From positions 1 to 7,988 of the forward strand of contig JADFOB010000053.1 in NCBI GenBank assembly GCA_022563055.1: a stretch of DNA of 7,988 bases, in the 5' to 3' direction. The notes beneath the pieces were generated by a model, which searched no databases, was not told the origin of the DNA, and saw only the letters and a list, made by a program, of their open reading frames with translations. The position numbers and the translations under genes are program-made. This document shows, piece by piece, positions 1-5,449 of the stretch; position 1 is the stretch's first letter; every line of letters begins with the position of its first letter. Origin of the DNA: Planctomycetota bacterium (GTDB lineage Bacteria; Planctomycetota; Phycisphaerae; UBA1845).

Positions 1-171
1 AGTGAGGCGGGATGCGGGCGGATTCGGATCCCCGATGGCGCGAGTCGTCGAGCACGCAGTTATCGGCACAGGCTTGGTGGGCACAGGGCGGGGGCGTAGG
101 AAGACGGGTCGTCGTCCGAACGGCCGCAGCTTCCGCGTGCGCAGATTATCTGGATGGTCTCCCCCGGCCAC
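1..171 (-). CDS. Possible 5' part of a further gene downstream of cpaC (uncertain)
   Basis: From a GTG at 171 this frame stays open to the window edge (57 codons). A purine-rich AAGGAAG and a GGAGG lie just upstream of the GTG, so a start here is possible. There is no ATG on this strand between 273 and 1. The visible peptide is rich in Pro and Arg and shows no motif I recognise; it does not look like the start of CpaE, CpaF or another Tad protein. The two other minus-strand frames contain stops in this stretch. In G+C-rich DNA a frame this short can be open by chance, so this may equally be non-coding leader before a gene that starts beyond base 1. Confidence 0.2.
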   Translation of the reverse strand, partial: MAGGDHPDNLRTRKLRPFGRRPVFLRPRPVPTKPVPITACSTTRAIGDPNPPASRLT

Positions 172-190
172 TTGCTTCCTTCCGCCTCCA

Positions 191-214
191 AAACCGGCGG
201 GATCTTCCCCGCCG
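191..214 (-). terminator. Weak hairpin terminator candidate after cpaC
   Basis: A perfect 7-bp stem (CGGCGGG at 195-201 with CCCGCCG at 208-214, 6-base loop) lies 60 bases past the cpaC stop. Read on the minus strand it is followed by GTTTTGG, so the U tract is only four long and interrupted. It could attenuate transcription between cpaC and whatever follows, or be incidental. Confidence 0.35.
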
Positions 215-273
215 TGCGATTGCGGCGCCTCGACACGCCCTCTCGCGTCGTGGTGCCACGCGTGGCGATGTGC

Positions 274-1881
274 CTATTGCCGCACGGACGAGATTCCCGC
301 GAGTCCCCAGGGACCGTGGAGCGACACTTGCTCGGGCTCGGAGCCCAGAGCCGTGGGCCGATCCGAACTGTGATCGCTGGGTCCGCCGTCCGCGTCGTTT
401 GCAGCCTTGGCGCGGGAACCCTCGAGCAGGCCGAGTCCGTATAGTTCAGCGTCGGTCGGATCGACTTGGCCGTCCGTGGGGAGCCGAACGAGTTGATGCG
501 CCTCGAGCGGTGCGATGATTTCCGGTGTCACGAGGATGACAAGTTCGCTGAGCGAGCGCTGGAACTGGACCGACCGGAAGAGCGCACCGAGGACAGGTAA
601 GTCACCGATCCCCGGAATGCGCGAGGCGATACCGCGCACCTGCTCATTCAACAACCCGGCGATCGCGATGGTCTGCCCGCTCGCCAGCTCGACCGTGGTT
701 TCGATGGAGCGCGTCGTCAGACCCGGAACGACGAAACCTTCAATCTGAATGGCGACCGAAGTATCAAGCTGGGACACTTCCGGTGCGACGCGAAGACGGA
801 TCATCTGGTTCCGCCGAACGATCGGCGTGAAGTTCAGACGAACACCGAACTCTCTGAACTGGATCGTGACCTGCTGGTTACCTTGGGGAACCGGAATCGG
901 GAACTCGCCGCCGGCAAGGAAACTGGCGGTTTCCCCACTGATCGCCACCAAGTTCGGCTCCGCGAGGATACTCAGCAACGAGTTGTCCGCCATGGCCTTG
1001 ATGAAAAACTGCGCCTGGGCGCGGGGGAACCCGAGGGAGAGCGTGGGAACCGATCCCAACGGAATACCGTTCTCGCCGGTGAGGAACTGTACGTTCTGCG
1101 TGACGAGCGCGTCCGCCGCCACTCCGATGTTGATCGGGTTGATACCGCCAAGCTGGTTGACAAGGAACACGTCACGGACATTCTCGCCGACAAGGAAACC
1201 GTTGATACCGAGTGCGCGCAGCGCGCTGCGACTCATTTCCGCAACGACGCAACGAATCATGACTTGCTGTTCATGGGCGACTTCGAGGTGATTCTGAACC
1301 GTGGTTGTGGGCCGTTCGGTGATTGGCACCGGAAGGAACAGGCGGGCCAGCTCCACCATCCTCTCAGCGCGGAGGACAGCACTCACCGTGCCCGTCAGCA
1401 CAATATGACCGTGAAAGGATGTCGCCTTTGCGTTCGAGAGTGGATCGATTTCAGGCAAAGCGGCGTTGAGTCGTTCCAGATCCAACTCGACCGTAATGTG
1501 GAAGACGTACTGCTGTTGATCCGCCCCTGTCAACACCACACTGGTCGTGCCGAACCGCTGTCCGGTGATGAGAAGAAGCGTCGGACTGATGACCTCGATC
1601 TCGGCAATGTGCCGCGACACAACGTCGGCGCGGACGGTCTCGACCGACGTCACGACGGAGATGCTGCCATCCAGTGGCACCGTCACGCCGGCCGTCCTGT
1701 CCGTCAGGTCGACTACCTGCCCGCGGAACGTCGAACCGCGGGTAGCGGTCTGGGCGACGGCGGTGGTACCGATTGCTGCCACCCCCAGGGCGGTTAGAAA
1801 GCGAATCGCGCGTATTGTGTTGCGGCGTCGCAAGACGACCTGTAGCCGGTTCGGCTGGTCTTCCATGACTCGTCTATACAT
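274..1881 (-). CDS. cpaC: CpaC/RcpA-type secretin of the Tad/Flp pilus
   Basis: Outer-membrane secretin that forms the pore for the Tad (type IVb) pilus; 535 residues from the chosen ATG. Residues 1-43 look like a signal peptide: an Arg-rich n-region, a hydrophobic stretch FLTALGVAAIG, and an AVA|QT cleavage site. Residues about 53-130 resemble the pilus secretin N-terminal domain and about 133-186 a BON-like fold. About 205-456 is the secretin domain, with GGEFPIPVP (324-332), a VPGLTTRSIETTVELASGQ block (385-403) and the terminal SELVILVTPEII. RLPTDG..DPTDAELYGLG..EG (from 466) matches the conserved CpaC tail, followed by about 47 less-conserved hydrophilic residues. The start was set at 1881 because AAGGAG lies 10 bases upstream, overlapping the cpaB stop codon; an in-frame ATG at 1995 would lie inside cpaB and has no such site. 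It lies 14 bases after cpaB, so the two are almost certainly co-transcribed and probably translationally linked. Confidence 0.95.
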   Translation of the reverse strand: MYRRVMEDQPNRLQVVLRRRNTIRAIRFLTALGVAAIGTTAVAQTATRGSTFRGQVVDLTDRTAGVTVPLDGSISVVTSVETVRADVVSRHIAEIEVISPTLLLITGQRFGTTSVVLTGADQQQYVFHITVELDLERLNAALPEIDPLSNAKATSFHGHIVLTGTVSAVLRAERMVELARLFLPVPITERPTTTVQNHLEVAHEQQVMIRCVVAEMSRSALRALGINGFLVGENVRDVFLVNQLGGINPINIGVAADALVTQNVQFLTGENGIPLGSVPTLSLGFPRAQAQFFIKAMADNSLLSILAEPNLVAISGETASFLAGGEFPIPVPQGNQQVTIQFREFGVRLNFTPIVRRNQMIRLRVAPEVSQLDTSVAIQIEGFVVPGLTTRSIETTVELASGQTIAIAGLLNEQVRGIASRIPGIGDLPVLGALFRSVQFQRSLSELVILVTPEIIAPLEAHQLVRLPTDGQVDPTDAELYGLGLLEGSRAKAANDADGGPSDHSSDRPTALGSEPEQVSLHGPWGLAGISSVRQ

Positions 1882-1895
1882 CGTAGTGCTTCTCC

Positions 1896-3008
1896 TTACT
1901 CGGTATTCGTATTGGAAGACTGGTCCGACGCGGCGCCGTCGGATGACAAGTCCGATGCGCTGTCGGGGTCGCCCGGAACGTTCGATCCCTGCCACGGCAA
2001 GGTCAGGGAGTTTCGTGTGGCCAATTGCTCGACACCCAGACCGCTCACCACGGATGGCCCTCTGGTGGCGTCAATGATCCGTACGGATTGTGCGTTCTGG
2101 AACGTGAGCCGTTCCGTCTGGGCTTCGAAGGAAACGTGCGTCGATCCGCGGTGGATCACCACACCATGCGGCGGTTTCACAACCCGCTTGGGTTTGACCG
2201 GCACCACCACTTCGGCGAGCTTGACCGGCTCCACCGGTTTGGGTGCCTTTGTTTTGGGTTCATGCTTCACCGTCAACGCCTTGTACGCGGTCCCGTCACG
2301 CACGAGTCCCTGGATTTCCTCCGTGACTTCGTTGAAACCGCGCAGCGCCAGTGTGATCTTGCCCTTCGTCTGGGCCAGATGCAGATCCTTCACTTCATCC
2401 TTCTTGATCAGAAGCGTGGCGGACTTGGCAGCTTTGGCTCTTGTGGCGCCCTCTGTCTGCTGTCTCGGGGTGCTGCGCCCGACCAGTGCGACCTGGACGT
2501 TCTGAAAGAGAACCCCCGAGATCGTCTCTTTTCCACGATCTCGACCGCGCGATACGACGTCCATCACGAAATTGACGTCGACCCAATCGTCGGGCTTGAT
2601 CTGATACGCAACACCCGTGACTTCATCAATCTTGACGGCGACGGCCCGGTAGCCACGGGGAATCCTCCCCAGCAGGCCCGGCGGCGTTCCCGGTGGTTCC
2701 AGCATCGACGTCAGGATGGGCGAAGCGCTCGGGATGGCCTTGGCCGTCACGCGACCGACCACGTCCTCCAAAGATGTCAACCGAGTGTGTTCAGGGATCA
2801 GCGAACTTTCCACGGTGTCGACCAGTTCGACCATCTCGGGTGCGATTGCCTGATAGATGTCGATGTCGAGTTTGGCGCGTACGACCTGAATCGTCGTCTG
2901 TGCAGGCGTCGATCCGCGCGCTTTCTTGATCGCGTCCACAGCGACCTTGACAGCAAACAGCCCGATGCCCAAACCGAGCACCAGCGGTATGATTGCCTTT
3001 CCCTTCAT
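1896..3008 (-). CDS. cpaB: CpaB/RcpC-type Tad pilus assembly protein
   Basis: Periplasmic, inner-membrane-anchored protein that works with the CpaC secretin in Tad pilus assembly; 370 residues. A single N-terminal hydrophobic segment (about 5-25) is either an anchor or an uncleaved signal. Residues about 40-103 are the SAF domain (VVRAKLDIDIYQAI ... IPSASPILTSML). About 115-222 is the RcpC/CpaB domain, including GYRAVAVKIDEVTGVAYQIK, DWVDV and KITLALRG. A Pro/Lys-rich linker (about 250-280) leads to GVVIHRGSTHVSF, which resembles the VxVIRG element near the end of many CpaB proteins. About 75 residues remain after that, ending in a Ser/Asp/Asn-rich tail that is longer than I would expect. The ATG has AAGGGG six bases upstream. 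The gap to the preceding tadE is an unusually long 334 bases; the gap to cpaC is 14. Confidence 0.93.
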   Translation of the reverse strand: MKGKAIIPLVLGLGIGLFAVKVAVDAIKKARGSTPAQTTIQVVRAKLDIDIYQAIAPEMVELVDTVESSLIPEHTRLTSLEDVVGRVTAKAIPSASPILTSMLEPPGTPPGLLGRIPRGYRAVAVKIDEVTGVAYQIKPDDWVDVNFVMDVVSRGRDRGKETISGVLFQNVQVALVGRSTPRQQTEGATRAKAAKSATLLIKKDEVKDLHLAQTKGKITLALRGFNEVTEEIQGLVRDGTAYKALTVKHEPKTKAPKPVEPVKLAEVVVPVKPKRVVKPPHGVVIHRGSTHVSFEAQTERLTFQNAQSVRIIDATRGPSVVSGLGVEQLATRNSLTLPWQGSNVPGDPDSASDLSSDGAASDQSSNTNTE

Positions 3009-3342
3009 GATCGACCCCTTGCGTTAGAAGGTTTTCGTTGTCCGTGGGGGACTATCGGGCCACCGGAGCCGCTCATCCTCACGTCGATTCCCGGCGCGTC
3101 CTACCGACCCCGCGTTATCAGAACCTCCCCGTTTATCGGAAGGTTTCCGCGTCGATGGAACAAATGTATGTCCGAAACTTTCGGGGACGGTCGTTGGGGG
3201 AACCGCGCAATGGGTGTCCAGCGGAGTAGCGTCGAGCAGAGCAAATCCAAAACACAACGTCCCAAGCCCACGGCGCCGGCGCACGGACTGCTCAACGTTG
3301 CCTGCCAGTACTGGGGAGTGGGGTTGGGCTCTCTGTGCCGCG
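3009..3342 (-). other. 334-base gap between tadE and cpaB with a doubtful frame
   Basis: No recognisable gene. A TTG-started frame (3365 to 3024, 113 codons) happens to span the gap. It has AAGGA five bases before the TTG, overlaps the end of tadE by 23 bases and stops 15 bases before cpaB. Its product is rich in Arg, Pro and Ser, has no membrane segment or motif I know, and its third-position G+C is clearly lower than in cpaB, so I lean against coding. The stretch also holds a 10-base palindrome GCGCCGGCGC (3273-3282), a short dyad CCGAAA-C-TTTCGG (3172-3184) and a minus-strand hairpin AACCTTCC/GGGAGGTT (3122-3145). No terminator or clear promoter was seen. Confidence 0.3.
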
Positions 3343-3783
3343 TTACGACCCAGGGCAGGGGCCAAGCCCTTCCTTCCTCATGCTGGCACTTCCGACGAGG
3401 TTGTAGTCCGTCGTTCCAAAGAAACCGCCGGTCAGCGAGATGTCGCTGTAGGGTACGGACACCGTGACCGTCTCGATCGGCTGGCACGGCCCGGTCGCAT
3501 GAGTCTTCGTGGACGTATAGCTCGCCACGTTGGTGGTGGCCATGATGTCGGTGATCCGGGCATCGATATCGGCGTCGGTCGAGGTACTCAACACAGCCGT
3601 CCGGCATGCCTCGCGCGCTGCATGTTGCAGCGTCTGGCGAACCATGAAGACCCAGCCGTATTCAATGATTCCAAATAAGATCGTGATGAGCAGTGGAAGG
3701 ACTACGGCGAATTCAACGATCGCGGCCCCCCGGGCACGCGGATCGTGCCGCCTGCTTGAAGCAGTCAAAAACCAGCGTTTCAT
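3343..3783 (-). CDS. tadE: TadE-like minor pilin
   Basis: TadE-family pseudopilin-like protein (146 residues), a minor component of the Tad pilus machine, expected to sit in the inner membrane with its C-terminal part in the periplasm. The TadE signature is clear: a basic N-terminus, then RGAAIVEFAVVLPLLITILF, with one membrane segment at about 21-43. Glu24 stands five residues after Gly19, which is the Gly|X4-Glu arrangement cut by the Tad prepilin peptidase. IIEYGWVFMVRQTLQHAARE continues the family pattern. The remaining 80 or so residues are soluble, with Cys at 60, 100 and 143. GGGGAGGGG precedes the ATG, overlapping the short 24-base gap after cpaA, so the two are co-transcribed. It is short for a TadF or TadG (no von Willebrand domain), so TadE-like is the best label. 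Confidence 0.88.
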   Translation of the reverse strand: MKRWFLTASSRRHDPRARGAAIVEFAVVLPLLITILFGIIEYGWVFMVRQTLQHAAREACRTAVLSTSTDADIDARITDIMATTNVASYTSTKTHATGPCQPIETVTVSVPYSDISLTGGFFGTTDYNLVGSASMRKEGLGPCPGS

Positions 3784-3807
3784 GATCAGGTTCCCCTCCC
3801 CAGCGGA

Positions 3808-4362
3808 TCAGATTCCCCACCATCCAAACATCTTGGCGGCAAGGATAATCAACGTCCCCGCGGTGAGTGGAACACCGTAGGGTAGTAACTGCGAAGTGTT
3901 TCCGAAGCTCTTGGCCGATCCGAATTCACTGAACATCGTGTCACGACTCAGGCACTTAACGAAAATGACGTTCAGGTTGGCATAGGCCACCCGCAAACGC
4001 CCGGTCGAGACGATCATGATCATCGCCACGACCCCGCCAATCAGGGCGCCCACGGCGAACGCATAGAACGTGAGCGTGGGGCCAAGCCACACACCGATCG
4101 CTGCCATGAGTTTGACATCACCCGCGCCCATCCCGTGCATCATCCATACGACGATGAGCAGACCGAACCCGGTAAGCAATCCCAGCCCGCCCGTCGCCAG
4201 ACCACCCGCCCCGAAGTAGAGGAGCTGCGCGACAAAGCCGGTGACCGCCAAGGCCAGGTTTAACCAGTTGGGGACGCGGCGCTGCGAGAAATCGATCCAG
4301 GATGCCAGAAGAATGGCGGGGATCAATATCGCACAGGTGACATGCCAAAAGTCGAATTCCAT
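3808..4362 (-). CDS. cpaA: Prepilin peptidase CpaA/TadV (A24 family)
   Basis: Inner-membrane aspartic peptidase that cleaves Flp prepilins and TadE-type pseudopilins on the cytoplasmic side; 184 residues, the usual length for the short Tad-type enzymes that lack the N-methylation domain of PilD. Both catalytic aspartates are present: Asp24 in SWIDFSQRRVPNWLN and Asp82 in the GMGAGD motif followed by VKLMAAIG. Several hydrophobic segments are visible (about 8-23, 36-50, 58-75, 83-110 and 163-181). LLPYGVPLTAGT near the C-terminus matches the conserved (L/A)PYG element of the family. GGAG lies about 10 bases before the ATG at 4362. It is the first gene after the terminator that follows the second flp gene, and it leads the cpaA-tadE block. 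Its substrates are very probably encoded next door at 5309-5127, 4843-4661 and 3783-3343. Confidence 0.93.
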   Translation of the reverse strand: MEFDFWHVTCAILIPAILLASWIDFSQRRVPNWLNLALAVTGFVAQLLYFGAGGLATGGLGLLTGFGLLIVVWMMHGMGAGDVKLMAAIGVWLGPTLTFYAFAVGALIGGVVAMIMIVSTGRLRVAYANLNVIFVKCLSRDTMFSEFGSAKSFGNTSQLLPYGVPLTAGTLIILAAKMFGWWGI

Positions 4363-4462
4363 GGCCGGGCAACTCCGAAACTAACAACTCCGATGCGCCA
4401 TCACAACGCCGCACGGGCGAGGTCCAAGGATTCTCTCATTCGATTGTGAGACCACCCGAGAC

Positions 4463-4505
4463 AAAAAGGGCGGTGACACTGCCGCGATTGGCAGTGCCAC
4501 CGCCC
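4463..4505 (-). terminator. Strong intrinsic terminator between flp and cpaA
   Basis: Minus-strand hairpin of 15 paired bases in two blocks: GGGCGGTG/CACCGCCC and CACTGCC/GGCAGTG, separated by one A:C mismatch, with a 6-base loop at 4484-4489. On the minus strand it is followed directly by TTTTTGT. It is the best terminator downstream of the pilin gene and would set pilin mRNA apart from the assembly genes, with read-through or a separate promoter feeding cpaA. Confidence 0.85.
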
Positions 4506-4560
4506 GGTCGCGGTCGTCCGTCGGTCTCAAAAACGGGTGCCCCCGCTTGGACTCGACGGG

Positions 4561-4612
4561 GGGCTTGGCCTGCGCCGCTATTTGGATCTGATCACAAGGC
4601 ACCGCCAAGCCC
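4561..4612. repeat. Inverted repeat between flp and the terminator
   Basis: GGGCTTGGC at 4561-4569 pairs exactly with GCCAAGCCC at 4604-4612, leaving a 34-base loop. It lies between the two hairpins in the 298-base region that separates the second flp gene from cpaA. The rest of that region (4363-4462 and 4506-4560) shows no gene and no convincing promoter. Confidence 0.45.
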
Positions 4613-4620
4613 GAGGAGAA

Positions 4621-4647
4621 GGGGCGCCCGCCTGAGGCGGACGCCCC
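4621..4647 (-). other. GC-rich hairpin just after the second flp gene
   Basis: GGGGCG/CGCCCC and CCGCC/GGCGG stack into an 11-bp stem with one C:A mismatch and a TGA loop, 14 bases past the flp stop. On the minus strand the following bases are TTCTCCTC, so there is no proper U tract. An RNA-stabilising 3' hairpin is more likely than a terminator, since the true terminator lies about 115 bases further on. Confidence 0.5.
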
Positions 4648-4660
4648 GAAATCGCCCTCG

Positions 4661-4843
4661 TTACGCCGGAACGTTCAGCTTGCTGTCTACGCCGGTGAAG
4701 ATGTCCTTCACCTTCGTTCCGAGGTTCGTAATGGCCGTGAGTGCCACGATAATAATCAGGGCAAGCATCACAGCGTACTCTGTCGCCGTAGGACCATCCT
4801 CCGACTTCAGAAAACTCTTCGCACGCGTCATGAAAGTGTTCAT
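4661..4843 (-). CDS. flp: Flp-family type IVb prepilin (second copy)
   Basis: Major-pilin-type prepilin of the Tad system, 60 residues. After a 17-residue basic leader comes the hallmark DGPTATEYAVMLALIIIVAL. Cleavage by CpaA is expected after Gly17, which puts Glu22 at +5 and Tyr23 at +6, the Flp-specific Glu-Tyr pair, and leaves a mature pilin of 43 residues. About 18-38 is the single hydrophobic segment that packs in the pilus core. The C-terminus (TNLGTKVKDIFTGVDSKLNVPA) is typical in length and in ending with small polar residues. The ATG has AGAGGAG nine bases upstream. A hairpin and then a strong terminator follow, which suits a highly expressed short message. It differs from the other Flp mainly after the hydrophobic core, so which of the two is the main fibre subunit cannot be told from sequence. 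Confidence 0.95.
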   Translation of the reverse strand: MNTFMTRAKSFLKSEDGPTATEYAVMLALIIIVALTAITNLGTKVKDIFTGVDSKLNVPA

Positions 4844-4870
4844 CAGACCTAACTCCTCTTTCCCATGGTG

Positions 4871-4885
4871 GCCACCGGCGGTGGC
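4871..4885 (-). other. Short hairpin in the leader of the second flp gene
   Basis: GCCACC-GGC-GGTGGC forms a 6-bp stem with a 3-base loop, 28 bases before the pilin ATG and just upstream of the Shine-Dalgarno. A second 6-bp dyad, GCGGGT/ACCCGC, sits at 4910-4927. Either could shape access to the ribosome site; nothing in the sequence proves a role. Confidence 0.35.
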
Positions 4886-4991
4886 CCAACCCAGTTAATC
4901 GAGGGTCTTGCGGGTAGTTTCACCCGCCCCTCTTGTTGTCCAACTCTGACCTCCTGGGGTCGCGAGCATCAAAAACCACTCAAAGGCCATA

Positions 4992-5047
4992 GGCAAGAAT
5001 TGCATGTTTCGTTACCTCTTGCCTCTTACAACCAAAGGTACGAAACA
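4992..5047 (-). promoter_or_regulatory. Overlapping inverted repeats (possible pseudoknot) between the flp genes
   Basis: TGTTTCGT(T)ACCT at 5005-5017 pairs with AGGTACGAAACA at 5036-5047: 12 bp with a single bulged T at 5013. A second dyad, GGCAAGA at 4992-4998 with TCTTGCC at 5017-5023, interlocks with the first. In a minus-strand transcript the GGCAAG in the loop of the first stem would pair with TTGCC downstream of it, which is the layout of an H-type pseudoknot. As DNA the same bases could be a dimeric regulator's operator. Neighbouring dyads occur at 5051-5072 and 5065-5108. Role unknown. Confidence 0.45.
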
Positions 5048-5064
5048 AATCGAACCCAGGCAAA

Positions 5065-5108
5065 TCGGTTCGTGCAACGGAGCCACATAATCTCGCACGA
5101 AAAACCGA
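5065..5108 (-). other. Stem-loop after the first flp gene
   Basis: TTCGTGC (5069-5075) pairs with GCACGAA (5095-5101), extended by TCGG (5065-5068) with CCGA (5105-5108) across a three-base bulge; the loop is 19 bases. An adjoining 6-bp dyad CGAACC/GGTTCG lies at 5051-5072 and overlaps it, so the two cannot form together. A run of five T on the minus strand sits inside the first arm, not after the stem, so this is not a standard terminator. Confidence 0.35.
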
Positions 5109-5126
5109 AACGCGCCAACGGTCGGG

Positions 5127-5309
5127 CTACAAGTCGGGCGTCTTCGCGTGGATCGATGTATAGATCGCGGTCATTCGGTCACCGAACGCAGCCATCGCGA
5201 CCATCACGCCTATGGCAATGAGGGCCAGCATTATCGCATACTCCGTTGCGGTAGGCCCCTCATCACTGTTAAGGAACTCGATTGCCTTTTGTCCCACGAA
5301 ACGCAACAA
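5127..5309 (-). CDS. flp: Flp-family type IVb prepilin (first copy), TTG start
   Basis: Second prepilin of the Tad system, 60 residues from the chosen start. DEGPTATEYAIMLALIAIG is the Flp signature: cleavage after Gly18, Glu23 at +5, Tyr24 at +6, mature length 42. The hydrophobic core runs to about residue 40, followed by FGDRMTAIYTSIHAKTPDL, unlike the tail of the other copy. The frame is open far upstream with an ATG at 5375, but that ATG has almost no ribosome site and would add 22 residues unlike an Flp leader. In contrast GAGGAGGGG (5313-5321) sits five bases before a TTG at 5309 and eight before a TTG at 5306; either gives the 59-60 residues normal for the family and equal to the neighbouring copy. 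The region 5310-5449, after the PAP2 gene, would then be its leader. Expected substrate of the nearby CpaA peptidase. Confidence 0.9.
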   Translation of the reverse strand: MLRFVGQKAIEFLNSDEGPTATEYAIMLALIAIGVMVAMAAFGDRMTAIYTSIHAKTPDL

Positions 5310-5312
5310 GTA

Positions 5313-5321
5313 CCCCTCCTC
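5313..5321 (-). promoter_or_regulatory. Near-perfect Shine-Dalgarno that sets the flp TTG start
   Basis: GAGGAGGGG on the minus strand, with AGGAGG complementary to the 16S 3' end, lies 5 bases from the first and 8 from the second of two adjacent TTG codons. No comparable site precedes the in-frame ATG at 5375. Confidence 0.75.
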
Positions 5322-5449
5322 GATTGTTCGGGCAGGCTCGATCAAGATGGCGGCCCGTGCTTGCGCGGTATTCATCCCTGTATCGTAAGCGTCAAATACA
5401 ATGCGCCCGTAGGCAAGTGAAACATCCCGGAATTCTCCATTTTTTTGAG

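Noticed and set aside
883..1797. Long plus-strand open frame (304 codons) opposite cpaC
   Set aside because: Antisense shadow of a well-supported secretin gene; the product is rich in Arg, His and Asp and has no family features.
1882..1995. Extended cpaC start at the upstream ATG
   Set aside because: Would overlap cpaB by 100 bases and place 38 Arg-rich residues before the signal peptide; the ATG at 1881 has a good Shine-Dalgarno.
3290..3307. Sigma-54-like element (TGGCA ... TTGA) on the minus strand upstream of cpaB
   Set aside because: The spacing is off by one and the -12 GC is missing, so it does not meet the -24/-12 consensus.
2025..3467. Long plus-strand open frame (480 codons) opposite cpaB and the tadE end
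   Set aside because: Mirrors cpaB on the other strand; no ribosome site or recognisable domain, while cpaB has clear SAF and RcpC domains.
3101..3607. Minus-strand frame overlapping tadE in another phase
   Set aside because: Its first part is the out-of-frame reading of tadE; composition is rich in His, Arg and Cys with no membrane segment.
4849..4866. Five-codon upstream frame before the second flp gene (ATG at 4866, stop TAG)
   Set aside because: No ribosome site precedes its ATG and it overlaps the pilin gene's own Shine-Dalgarno; probably chance.
5045..5065. GGGTTCGAT resembling a tRNA T-loop on the minus strand
   Set aside because: The flanking bases do not pair as a T-stem and no acceptor, D or anticodon arms are present.
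5376..5400. TTGACG hexamer upstream of the first flp gene as a -35 box
   Set aside because: No -10 match better than three of six at 16-19 bases spacing; not enough to call a promoter.
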